Position numbers and translations under genes: made by a program | Part shown: piece by piece, positions 1 through 9,454 of the stretch | How the letters are laid out: every line of letters begins with the position of its first letter | How positions within the stretch are numbered: position 1 is the first letter of the stretch | Source: Streptomyces sp. NBC_01260 | GTDB taxonomy: Bacteria; Actinomycetota; Actinomycetes; Streptomycetales; Streptomycetaceae | Direction of reading: 5' to 3' | Length of the DNA stretch: 64,000 bases | Assembly: GCF_036226405.1 (NCBI RefSeq) | Contig: NZ_CP108464.1 | Location: 372,001 to 436,000 of the forward strand | The notes under the pieces: model-generated | What the model was told of the DNA's origin: nothing | What the model saw: only the letters and a program-made list of their open reading frames with translations | Databases searched by the model: none

Positions 1-2
1 AG

Positions 3-56
3 GGCGGGTTCTTCGTCGTCGACGGCGAGTACGCGCAGCATGAGGCCGGAGTGTAG
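3..56 (+). CDS. C-terminal end of an unidentified protein (partial)
   Basis: The first 56 bases read open in one forward frame and end at TAG, giving about 17 residues (GGFFVVDGEYAQHEAGV). Codon use looks like coding DNA of this genome. The fragment is too short to assign a family. It converges on the glycosylase gene that follows on the other strand. It could be a chance open frame. Confidence 0.4.
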   Translation, partial: GGFFVVDGEYAQHEAGV

Positions 57-103
57 ACCGGTCGGCCGGTGTGGACGGTGCGGGAGCTCAGTGGCCGGGC
101 GGG

Positions 104-964
104 CTACTTGAGCAGTTTGGAGAGCCTGCGGTCGGCCAGTGGTTTCCCGCCGGTCTGGCAGGTCGGGCAGTACTGGAGCGAGGAGTCGCTGAAGGAGACC
201 TCGCGGACGGTGTCCCCGCAGACCGGGCAGGCCTCCCCGGTCCGTCCGTGGACCCGCATCCCGCTGCGCTTCTCGGCCTTGAGCTTTCCGGCCGCGAGTC
301 CGCTGGAGCGGGCGACGGCGTCGTCCAGCGTGGTGCGCAGGGCCGTGTGCAGCCGGGTGATCTCGTCGTCGGTGAGATGCGCGGTGAGTTTGAAGGGGGA
401 CATCTTCGCGACGTGCAGGATCTCGTCGCTGTAGGCGTTGCCGATGCCGGCGATGAGCGACTGGTCGCGCAGTGCCCCCTTGATCTGACGGCGTTCCCCG
501 TCGAGCAGGGCGGCGAAGGTGTCACGGTCGAAGGAGGGGTCCAGCGGGTCGGGCCCGAGGCGGGCCACGCCGGGCACCTCGGCCGGGTCGTGCACGAGGT
601 GGACGGCGAGGCGTTTGGTGGTGCCGGCCTCCGTGAGGTCGAAGCCGTCGCCGCCGGTGAGTACGGTGCGCAGCGCCAGGGGCCCCTTGCCGGGGCGCGG
701 AGGGGTGGCGGGGAAGGCGTCCTTCCACTGGAGCCAGCCGGCCCGTGCGAGATGGGTGACCAGGTGCAGGGGGCCGACGGCGATGTCCAGGAACTTGCCG
801 TGCCGCCGGACGCCGGTGACCGTGCCGCCGTGCAGGACGGTGAGCGGCGGGTCGTACGTCTTCAGGACGCTGATGGCGAGCGGCAGTACGCGGTCGATCT
901 CCCTGCCGACCAGGTGGTCGTCGAGGAAGATCCGCAGGGCTTCGACTTCCGGCAGTTCTGGCAT
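104..964 (-). CDS. Fpg/Nei-family DNA glycosylase/AP lyase
   Basis: A 286-residue base-excision repair enzyme expected to remove oxidised bases and cleave the abasic site. The N-terminus is PELPEVE after the initiator Met; Pro2 is the Schiff-base nucleophile and the following Glu is catalytic in this family. The RRHGKF stretch near residue 53 carries the conserved lysine. A C-terminal zinc finger has Cys at 246, 249, 266 and 269. The motif usually read HLGMSG is HLARAG here, as in actinobacterial Fpg/Nei variants, so substrate preference (8-oxoG or oxidised pyrimidine) is open. GGGAG lies just upstream of the ATG. It appears to be a single gene, separate from the catabolic operon to its right. 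Confidence 0.88.
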   Translation of the reverse strand: MPELPEVEALRIFLDDHLVGREIDRVLPLAISVLKTYDPPLTVLHGGTVTGVRRHGKFLDIAVGPLHLVTHLARAGWLQWKDAFPATPPRPGKGPLALRTVLTGGDGFDLTEAGTTKRLAVHLVHDPAEVPGVARLGPDPLDPSFDRDTFAALLDGERRQIKGALRDQSLIAGIGNAYSDEILHVAKMSPFKLTAHLTDDEITRLHTALRTTLDDAVARSSGLAAGKLKAEKRSGMRVHGRTGEACPVCGDTVREVSFSDSSLQYCPTCQTGGKPLADRRLSKLLK

Positions 965-998
965 GGCTCCCAGCCTGCCGCAGCCGCCGCCCCGGTGC

Positions 999-1856
999 CT
1001 ACCGGAGGCCGTACACGCGCTCGGCGGTGGTGGCGAGGACGGCGTTGCGATCGTCGGGCCCGAGGCCGTCGACGAGGGTGCGGGCGGCCTCGACGACCTC
1101 GGTGTACGTGGCGGCGAGCCGGCACACCGGCCAGTCCGAGCCGAACATCAGCCGGGACGGCCCGAAGGCGTCGATGACGGTGTCGGCGTACGGGCGCAGG
1201 CCGGCGACGGTCCACGCACGCACATCGGCCTCGGTGACCAGGCCGGAGAGTTTGCACACCGTGTTGGGGAGGGCGGCGAGTGCCCGCAGATCGTCGGCCC
1301 AGGGGTGCAGTTCCCCGGTGGCGACCGGCGGTTTGCCCGCGTGGTCGAGCACGAAGGTGAGGCCGGGCAGCAGCGCGGCCGCCCTGACGGCGGCGGGCAG
1401 CTGGTGCGGCTGGACCACCAGGTCGTAGACGAGCCCGGCGTCGGCCACCGCGGCCAGGCCGCGCAGGACGTCGGCCCGCAGCAGCCATTCGGGGTCGGGT
1501 TCGCTCTGCACCTGGTGGCGCAGCGAGACGAGCCGGTCGCCGCCGGGCAGCTCGCGGAGGGCGGCCAGCGTGTCGGCGATGTCCGGCGCGGTGAGGTCGC
1601 TCCAGCCCACGACTCCGGCGACCAGATCGCTGCCGTCGGCGAGTGCGAGGAACTCGGGGGTCTCCTCCGCGACCGTGACGGTCTGTACGAGCACGGTGGC
1701 GCACACTCCGTTGGCACGGGCCTCCGGCTCCAGGTCGGCGAGGGTGAAGTCGCGGCGCAGGGGCGCCAGTTCCTCGCCGGTAATCCACTCCTGGTCGCGT
1801 ACCGCGAGATCCCAGACGTGGTGGTGGGCGTCGACGATCCGTGGGCCGCCGGTCAT
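999..1856 (-). CDS. Amidohydrolase-2 family lactonase (L-fuconolactonase-like)
   Basis: A 285-residue TIM-barrel metal hydrolase with the N-terminal metal motif DAHHHVW (residues 9-15), a mid-chain FVLDHAGKP and a late FGSDWPV aspartate. This pattern belongs to the amidohydrolase-2 group that includes L-fuconolactonase and L-rhamnono-lactonase. It lies one base beyond the mutarotase stop codon and downstream of an aldo/keto reductase. The inferred role is hydrolysis of the lactone made when L-fucose or a related 6-deoxy sugar is oxidised. The exact sugar cannot be read from sequence. Confidence 0.82.
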   Translation of the reverse strand: MTGGPRIVDAHHHVWDLAVRDQEWITGEELAPLRRDFTLADLEPEARANGVCATVLVQTVTVAEETPEFLALADGSDLVAGVVGWSDLTAPDIADTLAALRELPGGDRLVSLRHQVQSEPDPEWLLRADVLRGLAAVADAGLVYDLVVQPHQLPAAVRAAALLPGLTFVLDHAGKPPVATGELHPWADDLRALAALPNTVCKLSGLVTEADVRAWTVAGLRPYADTVIDAFGPSRLMFGSDWPVCRLAATYTEVVEAARTLVDGLGPDDRNAVLATTAERVYGLR

Positions 1857-1857
1857 C

Positions 1858-2169
1858 TCACAGCTCCCAGGCGACGGGGAGTCCGGCCTCGGCGCCGTCC
1901 GAGGAGTAGTCGTGCGTGACGTCGAGGAGTTCGTCCATCCTGGCCTGCCAGGCGACGTTGACGGGGAGCTCCTCCAGTTCGGCGAGGAGCCGGGCGTAGT
2001 CGTCGCACTCGATGACGTGGAACAGCTCGGTTCCGCTGCGCCAGATCGTCCAGGAGGTGGCGCCCGCCGCGCGGATCGCGCGGGTCAGCTCGGCCGGGAC
2101 CTCGCGGTGCGCGGCCTCGTACTGAGCTATGCGGTCCGCGCGGACCTTGGTGTGCAGGGCGATACGCAT
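1858..2169 (-). CDS. L-rhamnose mutarotase-family protein (DUF718)
   Basis: A 103-residue single-domain protein of the RhaM type. It has the N-terminal MRIALHTKVRADRIAQYEAAH strand-helix (a family His at position 6 is visible), a central TSWTIWRSG strand and the LFHVIECDDY segment. Such proteins interconvert alpha and beta anomers of L-rhamnose or L-fucose. It sits one base after the aldo/keto reductase and one base before the lactonase, so the three are surely co-transcribed. It probably supplies the anomer used by the dehydrogenase. Confidence 0.85.
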   Translation of the reverse strand: MRIALHTKVRADRIAQYEAAHREVPAELTRAIRAAGATSWTIWRSGTELFHVIECDDYARLLAELEELPVNVAWQARMDELLDVTHDYSSDGAEAGLPVAWEL

Positions 2170-2170
2170 G

Positions 2171-3154
2171 TCAGTTTCCGTTCTCGGTCAGCAGGCCCTC
2201 GTCGCGCAGCTCGTCCCAGAGGTCGTCGGGGACCGGCTTGCGCAGCAGCGCGGCGGCGTCACGCACCTCGTCCGGGGAGCGGGTGCCGACGAGCACGCCG
2301 GCGACGGCGGGGTGGGTGAGCGGGTAGTGCAGTGCGGCGGCGCGCAGCGGCACGCCGTGGCCCTCGGCGACCGCCTTCAGACGCAGGGCCCGGTCCAGGA
2401 GCTTCAGGGGCGCGGCGGCGTAGTCGTACGTCGCGCCGGGGCGCGGGTCGGCGAGGAGGCCGGAGTTGAAGACCCCGCCGACGACGACGCTGCGGCCGCG
2501 AGCCGCGGCGGCGGGCAGCAGATCGGTCAGGGCGGACTGGTCGAGGAGGGTGTAGCGGCCGGCACAGAGCACCACGTCGGCGTCGGTGTCGCGGACGAAG
2601 CGGGTGAGCATCGCGGTCTGGTTCATGCCGGCCCCGATGGCGCCGATCACGCCCTCCGCGCGCAGCTTCTCCAGTTCCGGATAGGCCTCGTGGAAGGCGG
2701 CTTCCGCGTGGTCGTCCGGGTCGTGCAGATAGGCGATGTCGATGCGGTCGAGGCCGAGCCGCTGCAGGCTGTCCTCGATGCTGCGACGGACACCGGCGGC
2801 GCTGAAGTCCCAGCGGCGGCGGTGGGTGGCCCGTACGGCGAAGCCCTCGGAGAGCCCCTCGGACTGCTCGGGACCGCCGTCGGGCAGCGGGTCGAGCACC
2901 CGGCCGACCTTGGTGGACAGGACGTACGAGTCGCGGGGGCGGGCCCGCAGCGCCTCGCCGAGCCGTCGCTCGGAGAGGCCTAGCCCGTAGTGCGGGGCGG
3001 TGTCGAAGTAGCGGATGCCCTCGTCCCAGGCGGCGTCGACGGCGGCCGCGGCCCGCTCCGGTTCGACGGCGCTGAAGAGATTGCCGATGGCGGCCGCCCC
3101 GAAGGACAGCTCGGTGACCTCGACCGCGCTGTTTCCCAGCCTGTTGCGCCGCAT
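2171..3154 (-). CDS. Aldo/keto reductase (L-fucose/D-threo-aldose dehydrogenase-like)
   Basis: A 327-residue (alpha/beta)8 NAD(P) oxidoreductase. The catalytic tetrad is visible: Asp51 and Tyr56 in FDTAPHYG, Lys in LSTKVGRV and His in AYLHDPDD. The GLGLSERRLGEAL segment resembles D-threo-aldose 1-dehydrogenase/L-fucose dehydrogenase. I chose the ATG at 3154 because GGAGGG lies 6 bases upstream; a longer open frame reaches 3190 without a good ribosome site. It is the first gene of the leftward operon. The inferred reaction is oxidation of L-fucose (or L-galactose) to its lactone, hydrolysed by the downstream amidohydrolase. Confidence 0.84.
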   Translation of the reverse strand: MRRNRLGNSAVEVTELSFGAAAIGNLFSAVEPERAAAAVDAAWDEGIRYFDTAPHYGLGLSERRLGEALRARPRDSYVLSTKVGRVLDPLPDGGPEQSEGLSEGFAVRATHRRRWDFSAAGVRRSIEDSLQRLGLDRIDIAYLHDPDDHAEAAFHEAYPELEKLRAEGVIGAIGAGMNQTAMLTRFVRDTDADVVLCAGRYTLLDQSALTDLLPAAAARGRSVVVGGVFNSGLLADPRPGATYDYAAAPLKLLDRALRLKAVAEGHGVPLRAAALHYPLTHPAVAGVLVGTRSPDEVRDAAALLRKPVPDDLWDELRDEGLLTENGN

Positions 3155-3196
3155 GCTTCTGCCGCCCTCCCCGATGATCGCTTCGTGCACTGAGCA

Positions 3197-3225
3197 ATAT
3201 TCATCGGATCACTTGGGCACGTCAA
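3197..3225 (-). promoter_or_regulatory. Putative promoter and operator of the fucose-type operon
   Basis: On the minus strand TTGACG (3220-3225) and GAATAT (3197-3202) are separated by 17 bases. Between them, touching the -10, lies TCCGATGAAT (3199-3208). The same TCCGATGA core overlaps the -10 of the alpha-L-fucosidase promoter near 22.87 kb. A related CCGATGAT (3171-3178) lies in the leader. I infer a shared sugar-responsive repressor site; no regulator gene for it is in the window. Confidence 0.45.
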
Positions 3226-3322
3226 CACCCAGGAGGCCATCAACTACGGCGATTGCTCGGGAATCTGTCCGATCTATGGCGCCGCTCCCCAGGTCCGGCA
3301 GCCAAATCCCGGACCGGGCCGG

Positions 3323-4702
3323 TCAGCCGGCGGGCAGAGTTGCGAGCAGCTCCGCCACCTCGTCCTCGGCGCAGCGCCCCAGCCGTTCCAGATCGGGCAG
3401 CGCCTTGCCGTCGGCCACCAGTCCGACCTGCACCTTGCCGCCGTACGTCGTGAGCGCCACGGCCAGCGATTGACCGCGGGCCAGTGGCGCCATCGGATAC
3501 AGCGCGCGCAGCGGGCAGCCGCCGAGCGAAAGCGCCGAGCGCGGCAGCGGCACGCTGGTGACCAGGACGTCGAAGAGCATCCTGGCCGCACTCCCGGCGA
3601 GCGGGGCGCCGAAGCGGTGCGCCAGCGAAGGAAGTTGATCGGCGAGTACGGCGACCGCGCCGGCCCCGCGCAGCGGCCCGGCGGACTTGTTGCGGTCCAT
3701 GGCTTCGCGCACCGCCCGCAGCCGTTCCCAGGGGTCGGGTTCGCAGACGGGGAGGCCGAGCAGGTAGGCGGACAGCCGGTTTCCGGTGGCAGCCCCACCC
3801 GGCCGGCGCCGGGAGACGGGGACCAGGGCACGCGGATCGGCGCCGGGCAGCGGCTCGCCGCGTTCCAGCATCCAGCGGCGCAGCGCTCCGGCGACGACCG
3901 CGAGCAGGACGTCATTGGCCGTGCCGCCCGCGGCCCGCCGGACGCGCTGCACGGCGTCGAGGTCCAGATCGGCGGTGGCCAGCCGCCGGGTGCCGCTGGA
4001 GCTGGCGCTGAGCGCCGTCGCGCCGCGCAGATCGAGACGGCTGGCCCGTACCAGCGAGGCACCGACGCCGAAGGCCCGGCCGAGGTCCTCGATCCGCCCG
4101 CGCGCGAGCCCGGCGACCTGGCGCGGGCCGGGCATCCAGGAGCGCGGGGGTACCGGCCGGGCCCGGCCGGACGCAGCTCCGGGGTGTCCGCGGCCCGCGA
4201 AGGAGGCGATCTCGTCGAAGATCCCGGCCCCGATGGCGACGGCGCGCATCCCGTCGGCGAGCGCGTGATGGAGCTTGACCAGGACGGCGAAGGGGCCGTC
4301 GGCGCCGCCGCCGATGACGTACATCTGCCAGGGCGGCAGGCCCCTTCGCAGCGGCTGCTCCATCAGCTCACCGGCGAGCCGGGTGGCCGCCGCCATGAAG
4401 GCGCCCTCCTCGCCCACCTCCGCCCCGGGCAGTTCCACGCGCTTGACGTGCCGGTGGACGTCGAAGTCCTTGTCCACCGACCAGGCCGCACCGCCGACCG
4501 GCAGCAGCACGTCCCGTACCCGCATCCGCAGCCGGGGGATCGCGGCGGCCCGGGTGCCGAGCAGCTCCAGCAGCGCGTCCGGGCCGGGAGACCGGCCCCC
4601 GTCCGGGGAGAAGACGGCCAGCGCACCGAGGTGCATGGGGTGGGCATCGGACTCGAGGTGCCAGAAAGCCAGATCGAGAGGTGCCAGTAGCTCAGTGCCC
4701 AA
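3323..4702 (-). CDS. Wax ester synthase/diacylglycerol acyltransferase (WS/DGAT)
   Basis: A 459-residue acyltransferase with the catalytic HHxxxDG motif (HHALADG, His145-His146-Asp150) and the N-terminal PLDLAFWHLESDAHPMHLG signature. It should esterify diacylglycerol or a fatty alcohol with acyl-CoA, making storage lipid at the membrane/lipid-droplet surface. The start is TTG at 4702, supported by GAGGAC 6 bases upstream. Streptomyces make triacylglycerol this way. It is a single gene, preceded by an imperfect inverted repeat. Confidence 0.88.
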   Translation of the reverse strand: MGTELLAPLDLAFWHLESDAHPMHLGALAVFSPDGGRSPGPDALLELLGTRAAAIPRLRMRVRDVLLPVGGAAWSVDKDFDVHRHVKRVELPGAEVGEEGAFMAAATRLAGELMEQPLRRGLPPWQMYVIGGGADGPFAVLVKLHHALADGMRAVAIGAGIFDEIASFAGRGHPGAASGRARPVPPRSWMPGPRQVAGLARGRIEDLGRAFGVGASLVRASRLDLRGATALSASSSGTRRLATADLDLDAVQRVRRAAGGTANDVLLAVVAGALRRWMLERGEPLPGADPRALVPVSRRRPGGAATGNRLSAYLLGLPVCEPDPWERLRAVREAMDRNKSAGPLRGAGAVAVLADQLPSLAHRFGAPLAGSAARMLFDVLVTSVPLPRSALSLGGCPLRALYPMAPLARGQSLAVALTTYGGKVQVGLVADGKALPDLERLGRCAEDEVAELLATLPAG

Positions 4703-4768
4703 CGGGTCCTCATGTCATCGAAGACAAAGACTGACGGAACCGCAGTCAATCTCTCTCGGTCGGTTACG

Positions 4769-4798
4769 GTCAAGTACAGTCATATTACGTACTGTTAC
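4769..4798. promoter_or_regulatory. Imperfect inverted repeat upstream of the WS/DGAT gene
   Basis: AAGTACAGT and ACTGTTACTT face each other across an AT-richer centre, in the short gap between the SpoIIE-type gene and the acyltransferase. One arm has an extra T, so symmetry is imperfect. The low GC against the surroundings and the position suggest a regulator site in the acyltransferase promoter. No regulator can be named. Confidence 0.35.
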
Positions 4799-4846
4799 TT
4801 TCCGATACCACGCATTGCCGCCGTTCGGCACCGTTCGTTCGGCAGG

Positions 4847-6913
4847 TCAGTCGCGTGGCGGAATGCTGAATTCGCACCAGACGCACTTGCCCGTGCCCCG
4901 GGACTCGACGCCCCAGGCGTCCGCCAGCTGGTCCACGAGCATCAGCCCCCGGCCCGACACCCCCGATTCACCGGCGTCCCGGCGGCGCGGCAGCGCGCTC
5001 GACCGGTCCTCCACATCGACCCGGAGCCACCGCCCGGTGCCGGTGAGCACCCGGATGGTGACGATCGCTCCGCCGTCGGTGTGCATCAGAGCGTTGGTGG
5101 TCAGCTCGTCGGCGGCCAGCTCGACCTCGTCGGCCCGGTCCTTCGCGCCCCAGGCCCGCACCGCCGCACGGATCATGTGGCGCGCCGAGCTCAGCGCCTC
5201 GGGGTCGTTCTGCGCCACGTGCTGCTGGAGCCGGCCGCCGGGCTGCGGGGCGTGGGCGGCCTTGCGCCGCAGCAGCAGCACCGCGACATCGTCCTCGCCA
5301 CCGCGCTCGTCGACCGACTCGCAGAGCTGGTCGGCCAGTTGCTGGAGATCCTGCGGGCCGTTCCTGACCCTGTCGGCCAGCAGCTGCATCCCCTCGTCCA
5401 GGTCCGCGCCGGGCAGCTCCACCAGGCCGTCGGTGAACAGCACCATGGCCTGGCCGGAATCCAGCTCGACCGTGCTGACCGGGTATTCCAGCCGCCCGAA
5501 CTCGGCGGAGAGCCCCAGCGGCAGCCCGCCCTCGACCGGCACCTTGCGACAGCTGCCGTCGACATCCCGCATCAGCGGGTCCACATGACCGGCCCGGACC
5601 ATCTGCACGACTCCGGTGGTCAGGTCGGTCTCGGCATAGGTACAGGTCGCGAAGCGGTCGGTGTCGAGCTCGTGCAGGAAGACGGAGGCCCGGGCCATCA
5701 CCGTCGCGGGGCTGTGGCCCTCGGCCGCGTAGGCCCGCAGCACGATGCGCAGCTGGCCCATGACGGCCGCGGCATGGATGTCGTGCCCCTGTACGTCACC
5801 GATGACGGCGCCCACCCGGCCGCCGGGCAGCGGGATGACGTCGTACCAGTCGCCGCCGATGTCGCGGCCCATCCGGGCCGGGCGGTACCGGACGGCGATC
5901 TGCGCACCGGGCACCTCGGGAATCCGACGCGGCAGCATGGCCTGCTGGAGCCCCTCGGCGAGGTCGTGCTCCTGCTCGTAGAGCATGGCGCGCTGCAGGC
6001 TCTGGGCGATGGAGCTGCCGAGGGCGACCAGGAGATTGCGTTCGTCACCGGTGAACCCGTCCTTGTCGCTGTAGAGCAGCCCGAGCGCGCCGATGGGGCG
6101 GGCCTGGGCGATCAGCGGCAGATAGGCCGCCGAGGTGATGCCGAGATGGCTGATGTGGGCCCACAGGATCGGGTACGAGGTGGCGAAGTCCTCGGCGGAC
6201 TCGATGAAGCGCGGGGTGAGCGTGCGTACGACCTCGCTCATCGGGTACGGCTCGTCCGTCCGGGTGTAGCGGGTGCCCGGCACGAAGGAACCCTCGGGCC
6301 CGTCCGCCACCAGATGGATGCGCCCGGCCTCTATCAGCCCCATGACCAGGCTCGTCGCGCCCAGGAGCGCCAGCCCCTGGGAGTTCTTGAGCACGGCTGT
6401 GACGTCCCTGACGGTACGGGCGTGGGCCAGCGCGGCCGTGGTGCCCTCCACCAGGCTGGTCCGGCGCCGGCGCTCCCCGTCCAGCTCGCGGCGGGCGGTG
6501 AAGTCGGCCAGCTCCTGGGTGGCGTCCCGGACGATGCCGATGATCCGGCGGGGCCGCCCGGTCGCGTCGCGCCGGACGCAGCCCTGGGTGTGCGTCCAGC
6601 GCAGGGTCCCGTTGCGGCGCAGGGTGCGGAAGTACGCCCCGTAGTTGCTCCGCCCGCTCTTGAGCGCCTGCGCGACGAGGGCGTCCAGGCGGACGCGCTC
6701 GTCCGGCGGCACCCGCTTCGCGAGCGTCTCCGGCCGGTCGTCGTACTCGTCGGCCCGCAGGTCGAACACGTCGAGGGCGGGCTGGTCCATGTGCATGAGG
6801 CCGCTGTCGAGGTCCCAGTCGAAGCTGCCCATACGGTTCAGGGCGAGACTGAGGTCCGGGTGGGCGGGCCACTCGTCCGGGAGTGGCGGGGCACCCACTA
6901 CCCGATCATCCAT
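4847..6913 (-). CDS. PAS-GAF-SpoIIE phosphatase with C-terminal RsbW-like ATPase domain
   Basis: A 688-residue cytoplasmic signalling protein. The order is a PAS domain (about 20-130), a GAF domain (about 155-310), a PP2C/SpoIIE phosphatase (about 330-540) and a HATPase_c anti-sigma-type domain (about 560-685). Phosphatase metal motifs are intact: GGDWYDV, IGDVQGHD, LFTDGLVE and DDVAVLL. The kinase part has an N-box (DELTTNALMH). Such proteins both phosphorylate and dephosphorylate STAS anti-anti-sigma factors. I placed the start at the ATG at 6913; an open frame continues to 7144 but that extension is Trp/Arg-rich and non-family. It could act on the partner-switch proteins at 34-42 kb. Confidence 0.85.
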   Translation of the reverse strand: MDDRVVGAPPLPDEWPAHPDLSLALNRMGSFDWDLDSGLMHMDQPALDVFDLRADEYDDRPETLAKRVPPDERVRLDALVAQALKSGRSNYGAYFRTLRRNGTLRWTHTQGCVRRDATGRPRRIIGIVRDATQELADFTARRELDGERRRRTSLVEGTTAALAHARTVRDVTAVLKNSQGLALLGATSLVMGLIEAGRIHLVADGPEGSFVPGTRYTRTDEPYPMSEVVRTLTPRFIESAEDFATSYPILWAHISHLGITSAAYLPLIAQARPIGALGLLYSDKDGFTGDERNLLVALGSSIAQSLQRAMLYEQEHDLAEGLQQAMLPRRIPEVPGAQIAVRYRPARMGRDIGGDWYDVIPLPGGRVGAVIGDVQGHDIHAAAVMGQLRIVLRAYAAEGHSPATVMARASVFLHELDTDRFATCTYAETDLTTGVVQMVRAGHVDPLMRDVDGSCRKVPVEGGLPLGLSAEFGRLEYPVSTVELDSGQAMVLFTDGLVELPGADLDEGMQLLADRVRNGPQDLQQLADQLCESVDERGGEDDVAVLLLRRKAAHAPQPGGRLQQHVAQNDPEALSSARHMIRAAVRAWGAKDRADEVELAADELTTNALMHTDGGAIVTIRVLTGTGRWLRVDVEDRSSALPRRRDAGESGVSGRGLMLVDQLADAWGVESRGTGKCVWCEFSIPPRD

Positions 6914-7188
6914 GTGGGTCACTCTGCCATCATTTGTCCGATTCTTCGAGTGAGCTGTCCACCAGGTGAACGTGTGATGGAACACACCGCGCGAGCCGGC
7001 CGGCGGGGCCGTATCCCAAGGGATCAGCGAAAGGCGCCCCGGCCAGGAGCGCCGGATACCGCCCCAGAACGCCGACCCGCCCCGAAACCGGACGGAGGCA
7101 GCGGCTACCGTGTGCGGAGGGCGAACTAAGTCAAGCCTTACCAAGTCCCGCCCTGTCCGTGTTCGTCCGTTCTAAGGAACAGCCCTCC

Positions 7189-8556
7189 ATGACACGCCCC
7201 GTCCGCGTAGCCATCGTCGGAGCCGGTCCCGCCGGAATCTACGCAGCGGACGCGCTGCTCAAATCCGAGGCCGCCTCCGACCCGGGCGTGTCCATCGACC
7301 TGTTCGAGCGGATGCCCGCGCCCTTCGGTCTGATCCGTTACGGCGTGGCCCCGGACCACCCCCGGATCAAGGGCATCGTGCAGGCGCTGCACCAGGTCCT
7401 GGACAAGCCGCAGCTGCGGCTCTTCGGCAATGTCGACTACCCGAACGACATCGGCCTCGACGAGCTGCGGACGTTCTACGACGCCGTGATCTTCTCCACC
7501 GGCGCCGACGCGGACCGAGCTCTGGACATACCGGGCAGCGACCTGGACGGCTCGCACGGAGCCGCCGACTTCGTCTCCTGGTACGACGGCCACCCGGACG
7601 TGGCGCGCACCTGGCCCCTGGAGGCCGAGAAGGTCGCCGTCCTCGGTGTCGGCAACGTGGCCCTCGACGTGGCCCGGATGCTCGCCAAGACCGGCGACGA
7701 GCTGCTGTCGACGGAGATCCCCGCCAACGTCCACGAGGGCCTCAAGGCCAACAAGGCACTGGAGGTGCACGTCTTCGGGCGGCGCGGTCCGGCCCAGGCC
7801 AAGTTCAGCCCGATGGAGCTCCGCGAGCTGGACCACTCGCCGAACATCGAGGTCATCGTCAACCCCGAGGACATCGACTACGACCAGGGCTCGATCGACA
7901 CCCGGCGCGGGAACAAGCAGGCCAACATGGTCGCCTCCACGCTGGAGAACTGGGCGATCCGCGATGTCGGCGACCGGCCGCACAAGCTCTTCCTGCACTT
8001 CTTCGAGTCCCCGGTCGAGATCCTCGGCGAGGACGGCCGGGTCGTCGGGCTGCGCACCGAGCGCACCGAGCTGGACGGCACCGGCAACGTGCGGGGCACC
8101 GGCCGCTTCAACGACTGGGACGTGCAGAGCGTCTACCGCGCGGTCGGCTACTACTCGCAGGAGCTGCCCAAGCTCCCCTTCGACGTCGCCTCCGGCACCG
8201 TTCCGCACGCCGCCGGACGGGTCCTCGCCGGTGAGGAGCCGATGGACTCGGTGTACGTCACCGGCTGGATCAAGCGCGGTCCGATCGGCCTGATCGGCCA
8301 CACCAAGGGCGACGCCAACGAGACCGTCGCCTGCCTGCTGGAGGACCACACCGCCGGCCGGCTGCCCGCTCCGGCGCAGCCCGAGCGGGAGGCCGTCACC
8401 GAGTTCCTCCGGGCCCGCGGCGTCCGCTACACCACCCGCGAGGGCTGGTACCGCCTGGACGCTCACGAGCGCGCCCTCGGCGAGGAGCAGGGGCGCGAGC
8501 GGGTCAAGGTCGTGGAGCGCGACGCCATGCTGGACGCCTCGGAACCCGGCAACTGA
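7189..8556 (+). CDS. Ferredoxin/adrenodoxin-type NADP reductase (FprA-like)
   Basis: A 455-residue FAD flavoprotein of the adrenodoxin reductase/FprA family. It moves electrons between NADPH and ferredoxin, often for cytochromes P450. The FAD dinucleotide fold GAGPAGIYAAD is at the N-terminus, and the FGLIRYGVAPDH family signature follows. The NADP fold is VLGVGNVALDVARM near residue 155. C-terminal GWIKRGPIGLIGHTKGDA is also typical. The first Met preceding MTRPVRVAIVG is used; AAGGA lies about 12 bases upstream. A strong hairpin follows the stop codon. Confidence 0.9.
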   Translation: MTRPVRVAIVGAGPAGIYAADALLKSEAASDPGVSIDLFERMPAPFGLIRYGVAPDHPRIKGIVQALHQVLDKPQLRLFGNVDYPNDIGLDELRTFYDAVIFSTGADADRALDIPGSDLDGSHGAADFVSWYDGHPDVARTWPLEAEKVAVLGVGNVALDVARMLAKTGDELLSTEIPANVHEGLKANKALEVHVFGRRGPAQAKFSPMELRELDHSPNIEVIVNPEDIDYDQGSIDTRRGNKQANMVASTLENWAIRDVGDRPHKLFLHFFESPVEILGEDGRVVGLRTERTELDGTGNVRGTGRFNDWDVQSVYRAVGYYSQELPKLPFDVASGTVPHAAGRVLAGEEPMDSVYVTGWIKRGPIGLIGHTKGDANETVACLLEDHTAGRLPAPAQPEREAVTEFLRARGVRYTTREGWYRLDAHERALGEEQGRERVKVVERDAMLDASEPGN

Positions 8557-8560
8557 CACC

Positions 8561-8617
8561 ACGGCCGACGGCCCCGGAAGGTCTCCGCGCAGGAGCCCTC
8601 CCGGGGCCGCCGGCCGT
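8561..8617 (+). terminator. Hairpin terminator after the ferredoxin reductase gene
   Basis: Arms at 8561-8577 and 8601-8617 pair over 17 positions with one mismatch, starting 4 bases after the reductase stop. No long T run follows, which is usual for high-GC actinobacterial terminators. Confidence 0.6.
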
Positions 8618-9454
8618 TGCCGGACCGGGCGGTCAGCCCCCTGCAGCCCCTTGATGTTGTGTCAAGGTTCCGTGTCCAGCGGTCCGGCCCCGATCTCACG
8701 CGACCTGGTCCGATTCGCTCGTCGTCTCAGTCGCTCTGGTCCGTGTGATGTGAGGGTGTTCCGTCCCGGCGGAGTTGACAGGGGCTCGTTGAACGGGCAG
8801 ACCCGCGGATTCAGGCTCGGCACGGTTGGGGGTGAGGATTCAGGTGGTCTTGATCTGGCCGCCGTCAATGACGAACTCTGCGCCGGTGATGTTGGCGGCG
8901 CGCGGAGAGGCAAGGAAGGCGGAGAGTTCAGCTACTTCCTGGGGTTCGGTGATCCGTCCGGTGGAGATGCCCATCTGCTGGGGCACGACCTCGTCGAGGG
9001 TCTCCTTGGCGCTTTTGCCGGTGCCGGCTGCCGCGACGTCGGCGAAGCCGCCGGGGGCAGTCCAGAACGGGGTGCGGACCGGCCCGGGGGCGATGGCATT
9101 GACGCGTACGCCCTGTGGGGCGAACTCCTCCGACAGGGCTTTGGTGAGGTTGCTCAGCGCAGCCTTGGCCGCTGAGTAGTCGACCACCATGGGGAAGGGC
9201 AGGCGGGCGTTGACGGAGCTGATGTTGACGATTGCTCCGCCGTTGTCGGCGAGCAGATGGGGCAGCGCGGCACGGCTGGTACGGACCGCGCTGAAGAAGG
9301 TCAGATCGAAAACGCGCTGCCACTCGGCGTCGTCGACGTCCAGGAAGCTGGAGCGGGGACGGGTGACTCCGAGATTGTTGACCAGCACGTCCATCCGGCC
9401 GTGGCGCTCGGCAGCGGCATGAATCAGCAGGCCGGGGCCGCCGGCGTCACCTAG

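Noticed and set aside
4712..7129. An 805-codon forward frame
   Set aside because: It is antisense to the PAS-GAF-SpoIIE gene, whose minus-strand domains and motifs are clear. The forward product has no domain and a His/Gly/Arg composition typical of shadow frames.
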